Numbered from the stretch's first letter, positions 17,744 through 27,724 are shown. The stretch: DNA of 48,723 nucleotides from Pseudomonadota bacterium (GCA_018668255.1 JABISZ010000010.1:1-48723), one strand, 5' to 3'. The notes: generated by a model not told the origin, from the letters alone. Numbers and translations: made by a program.

Positions 17744-18475
17744 GTGAGTTCACTATTCGTTTCTGACTTGCACCTTAGTCACGAGCGTCGTGATAAAGTA
17801 GACTTGTTCGTAAAAATACTCGCCCGAGTGCAGGAACAAAAAATCTCCCTGTATATACTAGGAGATTTGTTTGATCTTTGGCTCGGGGATGACGATGACG
17901 CTTACCCTAATAAAGAAATAGTTGAGGCCTTAGGAAATGCAAGCCGTGATGGCGCTTCTATTTATGTCGCGCTAGGTAATAGAGACTTCTTGTTTAGAGA
18001 GGTTTTTAAACGCAAAACAGGAGCGCGCGTTCTCGATGATTATACTGTCATTGAACTGAACTCAGAAAAGACACTACTGACTCATGGAGATTTACTCTGT
18101 ACTCGTGACATCGCCTACCAGAAATTTAGACGCGTCGTTAGAAACCCTTTATTTTCAGCTTTTTTTTTAGCCTTGCCACTCAAATGGCGAAAAAAAATCG
18201 GCGGTAAAACTCGAGAGAAAACACAAAATTCCACACAAATGAAAACGAACTCTATCATGGACGTGGATCACCAAACCGTCCTCTCTGTCATGGGAAAATA
18301 CGATACATCTTTACTAATACACGGCCACACTCACCGGCCTGGGACACATGTATTTGAGCTAAACAATGCGCCCGCTAGACGCATAGTACTTGGGGATTGG
18401 TACAGCCAAGGGCTAATGCTTCTGTGCTCTGATGATGGAGAAAAAAGTCTGACAGCCGAAGAATTCCTAGCTTAA
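17744..18475 (+). CDS. lpxH: UDP-2,3-diacylglucosamine diphosphatase
   Basis: A 243-residue calcineurin-like metallophosphoesterase. It cleaves UDP-2,3-diacylglucosamine to lipid X in lipid A synthesis, at the inner face of the membrane. All metal-binding motifs are visible: SDLHLSHE near residues 7-14, GDLFDLWLGDD near 41-51, GNRDFL near 78, THGDLLCT near 112 and HGHTHRPG near 193. It starts with GTG at 17744. Its presence implies a lipid A outer membrane. It ends 4 nt from ampD on the opposite strand. Confidence 0.96.
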   Translation: MSSLFVSDLHLSHERRDKVDLFVKILARVQEQKISLYILGDLFDLWLGDDDDAYPNKEIVEALGNASRDGASIYVALGNRDFLFREVFKRKTGARVLDDYTVIELNSEKTLLTHGDLLCTRDIAYQKFRRVVRNPLFSAFFLALPLKWRKKIGGKTREKTQNSTQMKTNSIMDVDHQTVLSVMGKYDTSLLIHGHTHRPGTHVFELNNAPARRIVLGDWYSQGLMLLCSDDGEKSLTAEEFLA

Positions 18476-18479
18476 CATT

Positions 18480-19046
18480 TCACCGTTCGATGCCGATTTT
18501 AGCCCAGTCAAATAAAGGGCCAGGGTCTGTTTTTCTACCTGGTGCGATATCACTATGGCCCACTACGCCATGAGGGCCACAGGAAGGTAGAGCATCAAAT
18601 AATAACTTCAATAGCTCGTTAAGGGAAGAATACTGTTCTTCCGTGAAAGGCACGAAATCTGAACCTTCAATCTCGATTCCGACAGAAAAGTCGTTGCAAT
18701 TATCCTGTTCTTGCCAAGTCGACAAGCCAGCATGCCAAGCTCTATTATTAATGGAAACAAATTGAGTTATTTCTCCAGATCTGCCCACAAAAAAGTGTGC
18801 CGACACTTTTACTTCTAACAACTCATCGATATAAGGATGAGCACCAGCGGGTAGCTTGTTAGTAAAAAAATTTTCAACCATGCCTGATTCGAATTGGCCA
18901 GGAGGAAGGCTGATCGAATGAATAACAATTAATGTTACTATTATAGCTTCAGGGCGAACATCGTGATTTGGAGAGGCTATATTCCGTATTGTTTCAACCC
19001 AACCATCTTTCAGCACGATTGGATGTTTGGGTGCGTTAGATTTCAA
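18480..19046 (-). CDS. ampD: 1,6-anhydro-N-acetylmuramyl-L-alanine amidase
   Basis: A 188-residue cytosolic zinc amidase that trims recycled anhydro-muropeptides and, through them, can affect beta-lactamase induction. Zinc ligands are visible: His in VIHSISLPPG, and the pair GHSDIAPGRKTDPGPLFDW (His and Asp). WHAGLSTWQ and NDFSVGIEIEG are further family blocks. It starts with TTG immediately after the egtD stop codon; the next in-frame ATG lies past the first zinc ligand. It is therefore probably translated by coupling to egtD. Confidence 0.94.
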   Translation of the reverse strand: MKSNAPKHPIVLKDGWVETIRNIASPNHDVRPEAIIVTLIVIHSISLPPGQFESGMVENFFTNKLPAGAHPYIDELLEVKVSAHFFVGRSGEITQFVSINNRAWHAGLSTWQEQDNCNDFSVGIEIEGSDFVPFTEEQYSSLNELLKLLFDALPSCGPHGVVGHSDIAPGRKTDPGPLFDWAKIGIER

Positions 19047-20030
19047 TTATACTGGACGTCCTAGTAACAAAGAAAACTTATCGCCCTCAGACTCATAATG
19101 CTTCGTGACCTCAAAGCCCGCCTCAACCAGCAAATTTTCTAACTCCATCCGTGTAAATTTACGACTTATCTCCGTCAAGATATGATCTCCCTCAATAAAA
19201 GCAATTTCTTTTTGTAGAGATCCTAACGAAATACTTTGGTTACGCATAGACACTAGATGCATTTCAATTCGCGACTGTATTGGGTTGAAGTAAGCATAAT
19301 GTTCGAAGCCGTTGAGATCGAACGTTGCTTCCAGCTCTCTATTAAGTACTTCTAAAACATTTAAGTTAAATGCAGCAGTCACACCAGCATCATCATTGTA
19401 CGCAGCATGTAAAACTTCCGGAGGCTTAATTCTATCAGCACCTATGAGGAGAGTATCCTTCTCCGTCATTGTTGCTCTCAGCTCTGCTAGAAATTTTCTA
19501 GCTTCATGTTCGCTAAAGTTCCCTATAGTTCCACCTAGAAAAACCACAAGATTACATTGCGAATGTCTGGGCAGGTTCCCAAGCCCTCCCGTATAATCTC
19601 CTACAATAGGTTTTACCTCTAACCATTCGTACTCTTTTTCTAAGGCATTTTTACAAGCGATCAAGATCTCGTCGCACACATCGATAGGAATATATGTAGG
19701 GGAAAAACCTGCCTTACTACAAGCATCAAACAAGTGTCGTGTCTTGCGTGCCGTGCCACTCCCCAATTCAACGATACAATGGGGCTGTTGCTCATTAATT
19801 ATATCTCCCGCCACCTTCGCAAGTAACATATTCTCAGCGCGTGTGGGATAGTACTCAGGAGAATCGCAAATCTGATCGAAAAGCCATGAGCCTTTCTCAT
19901 CATAAAAATATTTTGCTGGCAGACTTCTAGGAGCCTGCATCAACCCATTAGCGACGTCCTCACTCAAACTTAAAATAGCGCGGGTTGGCACCATTTCAGC
20001 AAGCCTAATATTGTTGGTAACTGTAGTCAC
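19047..20030 (-). CDS. egtD: L-histidine N-alpha-methyltransferase EgtD-like
   Basis: A 327-residue SAM-dependent methyltransferase of the family that trimethylates histidine to hercynine, the first step toward ergothioneine. Visible signatures: YFYDEKGSWLFDQICDSPEYYPTRAE (residues about 41-66), SAM site VELGSGTARKT near 96, VFLGGTIGNF with the substrate-binding Asn, NDDAGVTAAFN, and LTEISRKF, where Glu and Ser match the imidazole-contacting pair. No egtB, egtC or egtE gene is adjacent. It overlaps functionally with nothing nearby; its only operon partner is ampD, which abuts its stop codon. Confidence 0.9.
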   Translation of the reverse strand: MTTVTNNIRLAEMVPTRAILSLSEDVANGLMQAPRSLPAKYFYDEKGSWLFDQICDSPEYYPTRAENMLLAKVAGDIINEQQPHCIVELGSGTARKTRHLFDACSKAGFSPTYIPIDVCDEILIACKNALEKEYEWLEVKPIVGDYTGGLGNLPRHSQCNLVVFLGGTIGNFSEHEARKFLAELRATMTEKDTLLIGADRIKPPEVLHAAYNDDAGVTAAFNLNVLEVLNRELEATFDLNGFEHYAYFNPIQSRIEMHLVSMRNQSISLGSLQKEIAFIEGDHILTEISRKFTRMELENLLVEAGFEVTKHYESEGDKFSLLLGRPV

Positions 20031-20162
20031 AGATCTTCCTTTTTTGGGTCACAATTTTAATTTATTTTACGCCAAAGAATAGCTTGCTTAATAACGTGAT
20101 AACCTACCATTGAAGCACAAATAAAACACAATGGCATTCATATTAAGAGTTATAATTTGCTC

Positions 20163-20669
20163 ATGCAGACAACGCGACTCGGAACCATAATGTACGTTCT
20201 GGCTACCTTTATATTTATAGCCACAATGACGCTGGTTTTTTCTAATAAAATCAGGCTCTCGTATACACCTGAAACCGCCCTACTATCCACTACTGTTGAT
20301 GGTATAAGATACGTGAAATTACTCAAAGATCCCTCTGGACATTATACAGGAACAGGATCTATTAATGGATACTCGGGCGAATTCATCGTTGATACAGGAG
20401 CCACAGATGTGGCGATTTCAGAGCAAATGGCAAAGAAATCTGGTGTCATTCCAAAGTCGATGGTCAAGATCCAGACCGCTAATGGCGAGACCAAAGGCTG
20501 GTCCGCGTTGTTAGACTCTATTGAAATTGGAGGTATTGTGGAGCATCGTGTACGAGCAACTATCGTGCCTTCATTGAAGAGTAAGGAGGTATTATTAGGA
20601 ATGAGCTTCCTGGAGCGACTAGATTTTTCACAAGAAAAAAACACTTTAACCCTTAAAAAGAGACTTTGA
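20163..20669 (+). CDS. Membrane-anchored retropepsin-like aspartic protease (clan AA, TIGR02281 type)
   Basis: A 168-residue protein. An N-terminal transmembrane segment at about residues 8-27 is followed by a single-lobed aspartic protease domain with the catalytic FIVDTGATDVAIS near 74-86, and a glycine-rich flap and LGMSFLERL near the C-terminus. The single DTG means it must dimerise to be active. The domain probably faces the periplasm. Substrate is unknown. I prefer the ATG at 20163 to the TTG at 20157. A TATAAT just 6 nt before the ATG is noted but has no -35. The symporter gene starts 9 nt after its stop, so they are probably co-transcribed. Confidence 0.87.
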   Translation: MQTTRLGTIMYVLATFIFIATMTLVFSNKIRLSYTPETALLSTTVDGIRYVKLLKDPSGHYTGTGSINGYSGEFIVDTGATDVAISEQMAKKSGVIPKSMVKIQTANGETKGWSALLDSIEIGGIVEHRVRATIVPSLKSKEVLLGMSFLERLDFSQEKNTLTLKKRL

Positions 20670-20678
20670 AAACTTGCC

Positions 20679-22016
20679 ATGCCTTCTTTTCTTTCAGCAA
20701 TCGAAACAGCTATTCCTATCCTCAGTGGATTTATATGGAGTGAGTTTTTCTTAGTCCCTCTTCTATCTGGCGTTGGCATTTATCTAACATTTGGACTCAA
20801 ATTTTTACCATGCCGCAATATAGGCGCTGCCATTGTCTCGACCTGGAAAAGCCGTAAAGACACTAAAGAACCAGGAGACATTACGCCGTTCAGCGCTTTA
20901 ATGACGGCACTCTCCGCGACTATTGGCACTGGCAACATCGCTGGAGTTGCAACTGCAATCTATCTAGGAGGACCAGGAGCAGTTTTTTGGATGTGGGTAA
21001 TTGCCTTCTTCGGGATGGCGACCAAGTATTCCGAGGCTGTCTTGGCAGTCCAGTACAGGGAGATTAACTCGCGTGGACAATTCGTTGGGGGCCCGATGTA
21101 CTATATCCGCAACGGTCTTGGCCCCTCTTGGGCATGGCTAGGAGTGTTGTTTGCCTTCTTTGGTATGCTTGCCGCCTTCGGTATAGGCAATACGGTACAA
21201 GCTCACTCCGTTGCTAATGTCATGCTGCAGACCTTCTCTATTCCATTACTCACTACTGGACTGATCATCGCCGCGTTAACAAGTCTAGTCATAATTGGGG
21301 GCGTTCGAAGAATAGCGAGCTTTGCGTCCAGAGTCGTTCCTTTAATGGCTATACTATATATCGGTATGGCTTTAACAATAATTGGGACGCATGCAAGTGC
21401 CATCCCTGAAGCTTTCAAACTCATTATTAGCAGCGCGTTTAACTTAGACTCAGGAGCTGGAGCAACCCTTTGGCTTGCAATGCGTTGGGGATTCGCACGT
21501 GGTATTTTTTCTAATGAAGCTGGTCTCGGAAGCGCTGCTATTGCTCATGCTGCAGCAAAAAGTAGCAGTCCTGCTGAGCAGGGGAACGTCGCGATGTTGG
21601 GAACATTTATCGATACGATATGTCTATGTACCATGACTGCTTTGGTCATCATTGTCACCGGCACCTGGACTGACGAAAGTGTGCAGGGCGCTACAGCGAG
21701 CGCCATGGCTTTCAGTAATGGATTTGGCCCGATTGGTGGCATCATGTTAAGCCTATCGCTTGCCGTGTTCGCATTTACGACGATCATTGGTTGGAGTTAC
21801 TATGGCGAACGTTGCGCGGAGTACTTATTTGGTATGCGTGTCATTAGCTATTATAGAGCCCTTTGGATACTTGCGATTGTAATAGGTGCAACAATCGAAT
21901 TGAACCTTGTTTGGGCAATTGCGGATATATTAAATGGGTTAATGGCTATCCCCAACTTAATCGCACTTCTATTACTTAGTCCGGTAGTTTTTAAATTGGC
22001 GCTGAAGCATGACTAA
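20679..22016 (+). CDS. Sodium:alanine/glycine symporter, AGCS family
   Basis: A 445-residue inner-membrane transporter with about 10-11 hydrophobic helices. It carries the AGCS signature region PFSALMTALSATIGTGNIAGVATA (residues about 68-91; the GTGNIAG core is seen), then GGPGAVFWMWVIAFFGMATKYSE and GFARGIFSNEAGLGSA. These correspond to sodium-coupled uptake of alanine, glycine or D-alanine. The substrate among these cannot be told from sequence alone. It overlaps nadC by 8 nt. Confidence 0.93.
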   Translation: MPSFLSAIETAIPILSGFIWSEFFLVPLLSGVGIYLTFGLKFLPCRNIGAAIVSTWKSRKDTKEPGDITPFSALMTALSATIGTGNIAGVATAIYLGGPGAVFWMWVIAFFGMATKYSEAVLAVQYREINSRGQFVGGPMYYIRNGLGPSWAWLGVLFAFFGMLAAFGIGNTVQAHSVANVMLQTFSIPLLTTGLIIAALTSLVIIGGVRRIASFASRVVPLMAILYIGMALTIIGTHASAIPEAFKLIISSAFNLDSGAGATLWLAMRWGFARGIFSNEAGLGSAAIAHAAAKSSSPAEQGNVAMLGTFIDTICLCTMTALVIIVTGTWTDESVQGATASAMAFSNGFGPIGGIMLSLSLAVFAFTTIIGWSYYGERCAEYLFGMRVISYYRALWILAIVIGATIELNLVWAIADILNGLMAIPNLIALLLLSPVVFKLALKHD

Positions 22017-22872
22017 ATCAAATATTGACGAACAATTCCATCCAGAAATGCTACGTGAGGTCATTGAAAAGAACGTACGAGCCTCTCTAGAAGAGGATAT
22101 TGGAAATGGCGATATTACTGCAAGTCTAATATCGAACCAAGATCACGCGCATGCAATAGTCGTAGTGAGAGAAAGTGCAGTCCTATCAGGATCACTTTGG
22201 TTCCAAAAAGTTTTTGAAACACTTGATCCTAAAATTAAAGTCAAATGGCACTTTAAAGATGCAGACACCATTCGAGCTGACGATATTGTCTGTGAAGTCA
22301 TAGGCTCCGCACGAACCATATTGACAGGCGAAAGAACGGCGTTGAATTTCCTGCAGACCTTATCTGGTACGGCTACCAAAACGCACCGTTTTGCAAAAGC
22401 TCTTGAACACAGTACAACCAAGATTCTAGATACGAGAAAAACGTTGCCTGGTCTTCGCTTGGCTCAAAAATACGCCGTCTTATGCGGTGGTGGATACAAT
22501 CATCGTATGGGTCTTTATGATGCGATTTTAATTAAAGAAAATCATATATTAGCCTGCGGTTCTATCGTGAAAGCAGTAGCACAGGCCAAACGTTCTAACC
22601 CTTCAATGCGTGTAGAGGTTGAAGTAGAAAGCATCGAAGAGCTGCAAGAAGCAGTCGATGCTGAGGCAGACATGGTGTTACTAGACAATTTCTCCTTAGA
22701 TAACGTTAAAAAAGCCATCGCGATCGTCGATAATAGTCTACTTATTGAACTGTCAGGCGGAATGGATCTTGATAAGGTAGCGGAGCTCAAAGATCTCGGC
22801 GCTGACTTTATCTCAATAGGAACATTAACAAAAGACCTTCACGCAACAGATTTTTCCATGAGGTTCTCCTAG
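22009..22872 (+). CDS. nadC: Nicotinate-nucleotide pyrophosphorylase (carboxylating)
   Basis: A 287-residue enzyme that converts quinolinate and PRPP to nicotinate mononucleotide in de novo NAD synthesis. Key blocks: EDIGNGDITASLI near 26-38, GERTALNFLQTLSGTAT near 105-121, DTRKTLPGLRLAQKYAV with GGGYNHRMGLYD (quinolinate-binding Arg, Lys and His), then VEVESIEELQEA and MVLLDNFS. Length is standard. The start overlaps the symporter gene by 8 nt, suggesting translational coupling. It converges on ppsA with 9 nt between stops. Confidence 0.97.
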   Translation: MTKSNIDEQFHPEMLREVIEKNVRASLEEDIGNGDITASLISNQDHAHAIVVVRESAVLSGSLWFQKVFETLDPKIKVKWHFKDADTIRADDIVCEVIGSARTILTGERTALNFLQTLSGTATKTHRFAKALEHSTTKILDTRKTLPGLRLAQKYAVLCGGGYNHRMGLYDAILIKENHILACGSIVKAVAQAKRSNPSMRVEVEVESIEELQEAVDAEADMVLLDNFSLDNVKKAIAIVDNSLLIELSGGMDLDKVAELKDLGADFISIGTLTKDLHATDFSMRFS

Positions 22873-22881
22873 GCAAAAGAC

Positions 22882-25263
22882 TTAGACTATTTTCTTCAGG
22901 CCCTTGGACAAGTTAAACCATGTCTCTACAACAGTATCCGGATTCAGGGACATACTCTCAATCCCCTCCTCTAATAACCATGCAGCTAAGTCTTTGTGAT
23001 CCGAAGGACCTTGACCGCAGATACCGACATATTTACCTGCATTTTTGCAAGCTTGAATCGCCCTACTCATTAAGAATTTGACAGCGTCATTTCTCTCATC
23101 AAAACGATCGGCAACTAATGCCGAGTCACGATCTAGTCCCAAGGTGAGCTGAGTTAAGTCATTTGAACCAATAGAAAATCCATCAAAATATTCCAAAAAT
23201 TCATCAGCCAAAATGGCATTCGAAGGTAGCTCACACATCATAATAATACGTAATCCATTTACTCCTCTCTCAAGACCATTTTCAGCTAACAACTCAATGA
23301 CCTGCTTAGCTTCAAGAAGAGTCCGCACAAAAGGGACCATAACCTCAATATTATTCAAACCCATTTCATTGCGAACATATCTAATAGCCTCGCACTCCAT
23401 GTCAAAGCATTCTCGAAAAGAGGAAGCTATATATCGGGAAGCACCACGAAAGCCGATCATGGGATTTTCCTCCTCTGGCTCATATAATTTACCACCAAGC
23501 AAATTCGCATATTCATTAGATTTAAAATCCGATAAACGTACAATTACTGGCTGAGGAGAAAATGCTGCGCCTATTGTAGAAATTCCTTCAATCAAACGTT
23601 GTATGAAAAAATTTCGAGGACTGCCATAGGGTGCAATAATCAGAGAGATGGCTCGTTTTAAATCCTCAGGTAGCGAATCAAGTTCCAAAAGGGCTTTAGG
23701 ATGTATACCAATCATTCGATTAATTATGAACTCTAAACGAGCAAGTCCGACACCAGAGTGCGGCAAAGCAGCGAAGGTAAACGCTCTATCCGGATTTGCT
23801 ACGTTCATCATTATTTTTACGGGAATATCTGGCATTGCTTCAAGTTCTATCTCCGAATGAGAAAACTCTAGCAACCCTTCATAGACATAACCCGTATCTC
23901 CCGTTGCACAGGACACTGTAACCGATTCTCCATCACCAAGCCTATCCGTCGCATCCCCGCATCCAACAATGGCTGGAACACCAAGTTCACGAGCTATTAT
24001 TGCCGCATGACAAGTACGCCCGCCACGATTTGTGACAATTGCGGCGGCTCTTTTCATAACGGGTTCCCAATCGGGATCGGTCATGTCTGTCACGAGTACT
24101 TCGCCGTCCTGTAGAAATTCCATTTGGTCAGCACTGGTGATCACTCGAGTCTTGCCAGCGCCAATTTTTTGACCAATGCTTCTACCCTCTGCTAATACCT
24201 TTCCCTCGCCTAACAGCTCATATCGATCGATGATCTTACCCGAGCGGCTCTGAACAGTCTCAGGACGAGCCTGAACAACGTAAAGCTTCCCATCAATCCC
24301 ATCCTTCGCCCACTCTATATCCATAGGACGTTGATAATGTTTCTCAATCTCGATTGCTAATTGGGCTAATTTTTCAACGTCCGTATCGTCTATGCAAAAA
24401 CGGGCTCTCTCAGCAGCAGATACATCAGAAGTGATCACTTCTTCTTTCCCTAACCCATCCGAGGCGTAAGTCATTTGTATCAGTTTACTACCCAAGTTAC
24501 GTCTCAGAATACCTTTTCTTCCTTGAGTTATTGCGTGTTTATAAACGTAAAATTCGTCGGGGTTGACAGCACCCTGCACGACCATTTCGCCTAGACCATA
24601 GCTTGCGGTTATGAACACCGCTTCCCTGAAACCCGACTCCGTATCTAAAGTGAACATCACTCCGCTAGCGCCTTTATCACTTCTTATCATCCGTTGTATT
24701 CCAGCTGACAAAGCTACATCCCGGTGTGCAAACCCATTATGTACTCGATAGGAAATCGCACGATCATTAAACAAAGAAGCAAAGACATCTTTTATTCTTC
24801 TAAGCACATCACCTATACCTCTCACATTGAGGTAAGTTTCCTGTTGGCCGGCAAATGAAGCTGTTGGCAAATCTTCAGCGGTCGCCGACGATCTGACAGC
24901 GACAGAAAATTCGTTGCCGCCATATGACCCTTCCATAAGAGCAAAAGCGACTTTTATTTGCCCTAAAAACTCGTCAGAGAACTTGGCATCAAGAATAGAT
25001 TGGCGAATTTCTTTGCCTACAACTGCCAATTCTCTAACATCTGAAACATCCAGACTGTCTAGTCTATTGTTGATATTATTACCAAGATTATCGCATTCTA
25101 AAAAATCTCGAAAAGCCTCAGCAGTAGTAGCGAAACCTCCAGGTACGAGAACACCTGCCTCATCTAAATGCTTAATCATTTCTCCTAACGAAGCATTTTT
25201 GCCGCCGACTTTATCGACATCATTCATTCCCACATCTTTGAGAGACAAGATATACTCTTTCAT
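22882..25263 (-). CDS. ppsA: Phosphoenolpyruvate synthase
   Basis: A 793-residue enzyme making PEP from pyruvate with ATP (to AMP and phosphate), needed for gluconeogenesis. An N-terminal ATP-grasp domain ([31 protein letters not shown]) is followed by the swivelling phosphohistidine domain with [18 protein letters not shown] (His near 422) and the C-terminal PEP/pyruvate-binding barrel with [16 protein letters not shown] and GQGPSD. Length equals the family norm. It is divergent from its regulator ppsR, which is found beside it in many gammaproteobacteria. Confidence 0.98.
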   Translation of the reverse strand: MKEYILSLKDVGMNDVDKVGGKNASLGEMIKHLDEAGVLVPGGFATTAEAFRDFLECDNLGNNINNRLDSLDVSDVRELAVVGKEIRQSILDAKFSDEFLGQIKVAFALMEGSYGGNEFSVAVRSSATAEDLPTASFAGQQETYLNVRGIGDVLRRIKDVFASLFNDRAISYRVHNGFAHRDVALSAGIQRMIRSDKGASGVMFTLDTESGFREAVFITASYGLGEMVVQGAVNPDEFYVYKHAITQGRKGILRRNLGSKLIQMTYASDGLGKEEVITSDVSAAERARFCIDDTDVEKLAQLAIEIEKHYQRPMDIEWAKDGIDGKLYVVQARPETVQSRSGKIIDRYELLGEGKVLAEGRSIGQKIGAGKTRVITSADQMEFLQDGEVLVTDMTDPDWEPVMKRAAAIVTNRGGRTCHAAIIARELGVPAIVGCGDATDRLGDGESVTVSCATGDTGYVYEGLLEFSHSEIELEAMPDIPVKIMMNVANPDRAFTFAALPHSGVGLARLEFIINRMIGIHPKALLELDSLPEDLKRAISLIIAPYGSPRNFFIQRLIEGISTIGAAFSPQPVIVRLSDFKSNEYANLLGGKLYEPEEENPMIGFRGASRYIASSFRECFDMECEAIRYVRNEMGLNNIEVMVPFVRTLLEAKQVIELLAENGLERGVNGLRIIMMCELPSNAILADEFLEYFDGFSIGSNDLTQLTLGLDRDSALVADRFDERNDAVKFLMSRAIQACKNAGKYVGICGQGPSDHKDLAAWLLEEGIESMSLNPDTVVETWFNLSKGLKKIV

Positions 25264-25359
25264 TATTGCTTATTTTTTCCTTAAACTAGATTGATGAAGC
25301 AAGCCAAGCAAATGTCATTTTACTATATTGTAACCGACTAAACACGAAGCCAAAACATT

Positions 25360-26163
25360 ATGAAACGTCATGTCTTTTTTATTTCCGACCGGACTGGGAT
25401 AACCGCAGAAAACCTAGGGGCAAGTCTATTAACCCAGTTCCCTGACATTGACTTTCAACGCACGAACATCCCATTTGTAACAAATGAAGAAGCTGCACAT
25501 ACGGCTGTAGCGACTATACGAAGCCAAACACAAGGGAAAGAGGCACCTATAGTATTTAGCACCCTAACAGATATGAAAGTACAGGCAATAATTACCGACA
25601 GCAGTCCGTATGTCTTTGATTTATTTGGTACTTTTATTGACCCGCTTGAGAACGCGCTTGGCATGGTGTCTTCTCATAAGGCAGGGAAAATGCATGGCAT
25701 CGGGGATACCGAAGCGTACGAAAAACGAGTGCATGCCGTTAATTTCACTCTGGGGCACGATGACGGGCTTAGCCTCCGTAATCTAGAAGAAGCCGATATA
25801 GTATTGATTGGCGTGTCCCGCTGCGGGAAAACACCGACTTGCTTGTACCTTGCTATGCAATATTCACTAAAAGCCGCCAACTATCCTCTTGTCCAAGATG
25901 ATCTTGAAAACTCGACGTTACCTCCCGCTCTGAGCCGCTGTCGCAGCAAGCTATACGGTCTAACAATCAATCCAGAACAACTCAGTAGAATACGCCATGA
26001 AAGGAGGCCCACCGGAGAGTATTCACAGCTAACTCGTTGCCAATGGGAAGTGTCTAGAGCGGAAAAACTCTTGAGAGAAGAGGACATTCCCTTTATTGAC
26101 ACAACTACGGTCTCTATAGAAGAAATTGCCGCTACGGCTGGACGAGACATGGGGTTGCGTTAA
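25360..26163 (+). CDS. ppsR: PEP synthase regulatory protein (bifunctional ADP-dependent kinase / Pi-dependent pyrophosphorylase)
   Basis: A 267-residue DUF299 protein. It inactivates PEP synthase by ADP-dependent threonine phosphorylation and reactivates it with phosphate. The opening RHVFFISDRTGITAENLG and the P-loop-like GVSRCGKTPTCLYLA near residues 151-165 are diagnostic; DTTTVSIEEIAATA closes the protein. The neighbouring divergent ppsA confirms the assignment as PpsR and not the PPDK regulator. Its last 32 nt overlap the tail of the opposite-strand hydratase-like gene. Confidence 0.96.
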   Translation: MKRHVFFISDRTGITAENLGASLLTQFPDIDFQRTNIPFVTNEEAAHTAVATIRSQTQGKEAPIVFSTLTDMKVQAIITDSSPYVFDLFGTFIDPLENALGMVSSHKAGKMHGIGDTEAYEKRVHAVNFTLGHDDGLSLRNLEEADIVLIGVSRCGKTPTCLYLAMQYSLKAANYPLVQDDLENSTLPPALSRCRSKLYGLTINPEQLSRIRHERRPTGEYSQLTRCQWEVSRAEKLLREEDIPFIDTTTVSIEEIAATAGRDMGLR

Positions 26164-27004
26164 CTGAAGAATCATAGACTTCTAATTCAATTTTTCCCAG
26201 AGAGCCATAATCCCCTATATAACAGCCAACCTTCGCAGCATTAATTCTCCCAAGAGTCCCTGTAATAAGGGTCTGACCAGGTTTAATTGGCCAACCAGTG
26301 GCAATACGGTCATTAACAAGCCAGAGTAGAGCCTTTAAAGGATCCCCCATGGCATTACTCGAATTCCCGGAGTCTATCGTCTCGCCATTAATTGATAAGC
26401 TGACCACCAATTCGCCCAGCGCTTGACCGGTCGAGATAGGACTGGATTTACCCACTACCCACATAGAAGATGCAATATTAGTCGCCACCAAATCAACCGC
26501 AGTAAGAGATTCCAGCGAGGTGAACTGCAAATCCGGCAGCTCAATTACTGGTAAGACAGAATCTATATACGGGATCAGGTCCTCTATTGAACCTACTTTC
26601 TGGAGGATTTCTCTTTTTATTTGAAAGCCTATTTCTATTTCAAGCATCAGCTTTTGAAAAGACTTAAGATCTACACGCACGGGGACTCGCTTTTTGCCTT
26701 CAGAAAAAAGGACACCTGATACAGGCCCAGATAAACCCCATTTATTTTGAGACAAAGGGTTAGTGAAACCCGCTTTATAGCCCCCAATTGTTTTATTTTC
26801 AAGCTCAATTGAAACGAACGATCTCTGGAGTTTCTTGGCCATCTGCAAATTAATCTCGGGGACAATCGAACTCACACCGTCAATGGGGCCACGCTCCATT
26901 GCGTTAAATAACTCCTCTGCCCATAAATCAAATTCTAGATCTCCTGCGCTGCTACAGAATACCCATAAGATTAACGTAGCAAAAAGAAATGGCCTGGCTA
27001 GCAC
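26132..27004 (-). CDS. Exported 2-keto-4-pentenoate hydratase-like protein (MhpD/FAH fold)
   Basis: A 290-residue protein. Residues about 25-285 resemble MhpD-type hydratases of the fumarylacetoacetase superfamily (IGGYKAGFTNPLSQ near 73-86, EIEIGFQIKRE carrying the metal-binding acidic residues, and a late GDPLKALLWLVN with GQTLITGTLG). These normally hydrate 2-hydroxypentadienoate in aromatic meta-cleavage pathways in the cytosol. Here a hydrophobic segment (LFATLILWVFCSSAG) precedes the family start, giving a Sec-type signal. The Cys there has Phe at -1, so a lipobox is unlikely. It starts with GTG. No other meta-cleavage genes are nearby, so the natural substrate is unknown. Confidence 0.75.
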   Translation of the reverse strand: MLARPFLFATLILWVFCSSAGDLEFDLWAEELFNAMERGPIDGVSSIVPEINLQMAKKLQRSFVSIELENKTIGGYKAGFTNPLSQNKWGLSGPVSGVLFSEGKKRVPVRVDLKSFQKLMLEIEIGFQIKREILQKVGSIEDLIPYIDSVLPVIELPDLQFTSLESLTAVDLVATNIASSMWVVGKSSPISTGQALGELVVSLSINGETIDSGNSSNAMGDPLKALLWLVNDRIATGWPIKPGQTLITGTLGRINAAKVGCYIGDYGSLGKIELEVYDSSVNATPCLVQP

Positions 27005-27098
27005 ACTATTTCCTCGTCAAAAGCGTATTTAAATTTTAAATACATAAAAGTCATACCCTTATAAAATAATGGATTAGAATAACAGGCTTGGAGCTTTC

Positions 27099-27701
27099 AT
27101 GTTAAGTCACTTAAAAAAAAAATTACCCCTAAAACTGATAGCCACGTTCTTTTTGCCACTCACAATTCTGTCGGCAGAAGACAGCAGAATTGTGTTTGAT
27201 ACGATCGACTCTCAGGTGTCCTCTGCGCTTCTGAATCACGGGATAAACTCCTCCTCAGAATTAATCGTCCTTTCCTCTGAGACAACAGGTAATGTGCTTT
27301 CTATATCGGATGAAGAAAATGTCACTCTAAAGCTAACAGAGCTGCAAGGTACTGTAGAAATTTACCATGAGTGGCAAAAACGCAACCAACACCGTGTTCC
27401 AATAGAGGAAGCCCTTAACGTCACCGCCAGTTATGTGTTGCTTGATACCGCCAAAATCACTGCTATTTTTAGCAGCGGCCAACCTGCAATAGACTGGGAT
27501 AACTTCTTTATAGAATTCCCTAATGCTCCAGGAATACTTCGTCTCTCTAAGCCTGGTTATGATAAAGACTTATTAAATGCGTTGATCTATATTGAACATC
27601 AATGCGGAATAGATTGCGGAAGTGCTCGGTTTGTCCATTTAGAGAAAAAAGAAAAACTATGGAACGTTCGCGGCAGCATCCTTATATGGATGGCCTACTA
27701 A
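27099..27701 (+). CDS. Hypothetical exported protein
   Basis: A 200-residue protein I do not recognise. An N-terminal lysine-rich start and hydrophobic stretch (LKLIATFFLPLTILSAED) look like a Sec signal peptide cleaved near residue 26, so it is probably periplasmic. The rest is mixed alpha/beta in appearance, with a pair of cysteines in HQCGIDCGSARF near 168-179 that could form a disulfide. A TTGGAG Shine-Dalgarno lies before the ATG. The LOG gene follows 23 nt after its stop and may be co-transcribed. Confidence 0.7.
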   Translation: MLSHLKKKLPLKLIATFFLPLTILSAEDSRIVFDTIDSQVSSALLNHGINSSSELIVLSSETTGNVLSISDEENVTLKLTELQGTVEIYHEWQKRNQHRVPIEEALNVTASYVLLDTAKITAIFSSGQPAIDWDNFFIEFPNAPGILRLSKPGYDKDLLNALIYIEHQCGIDCGSARFVHLEKKEKLWNVRGSILIWMAY

Positions 27702-27724
27702 TAATACCAATCAATTAGGATTAG

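Noticed and set aside
20151-20162. Leaderless transcript for the aspartic protease gene from a TATAAT just before its ATG
   Set aside because: No matching -35 is present, and the spacing is only suggestive.
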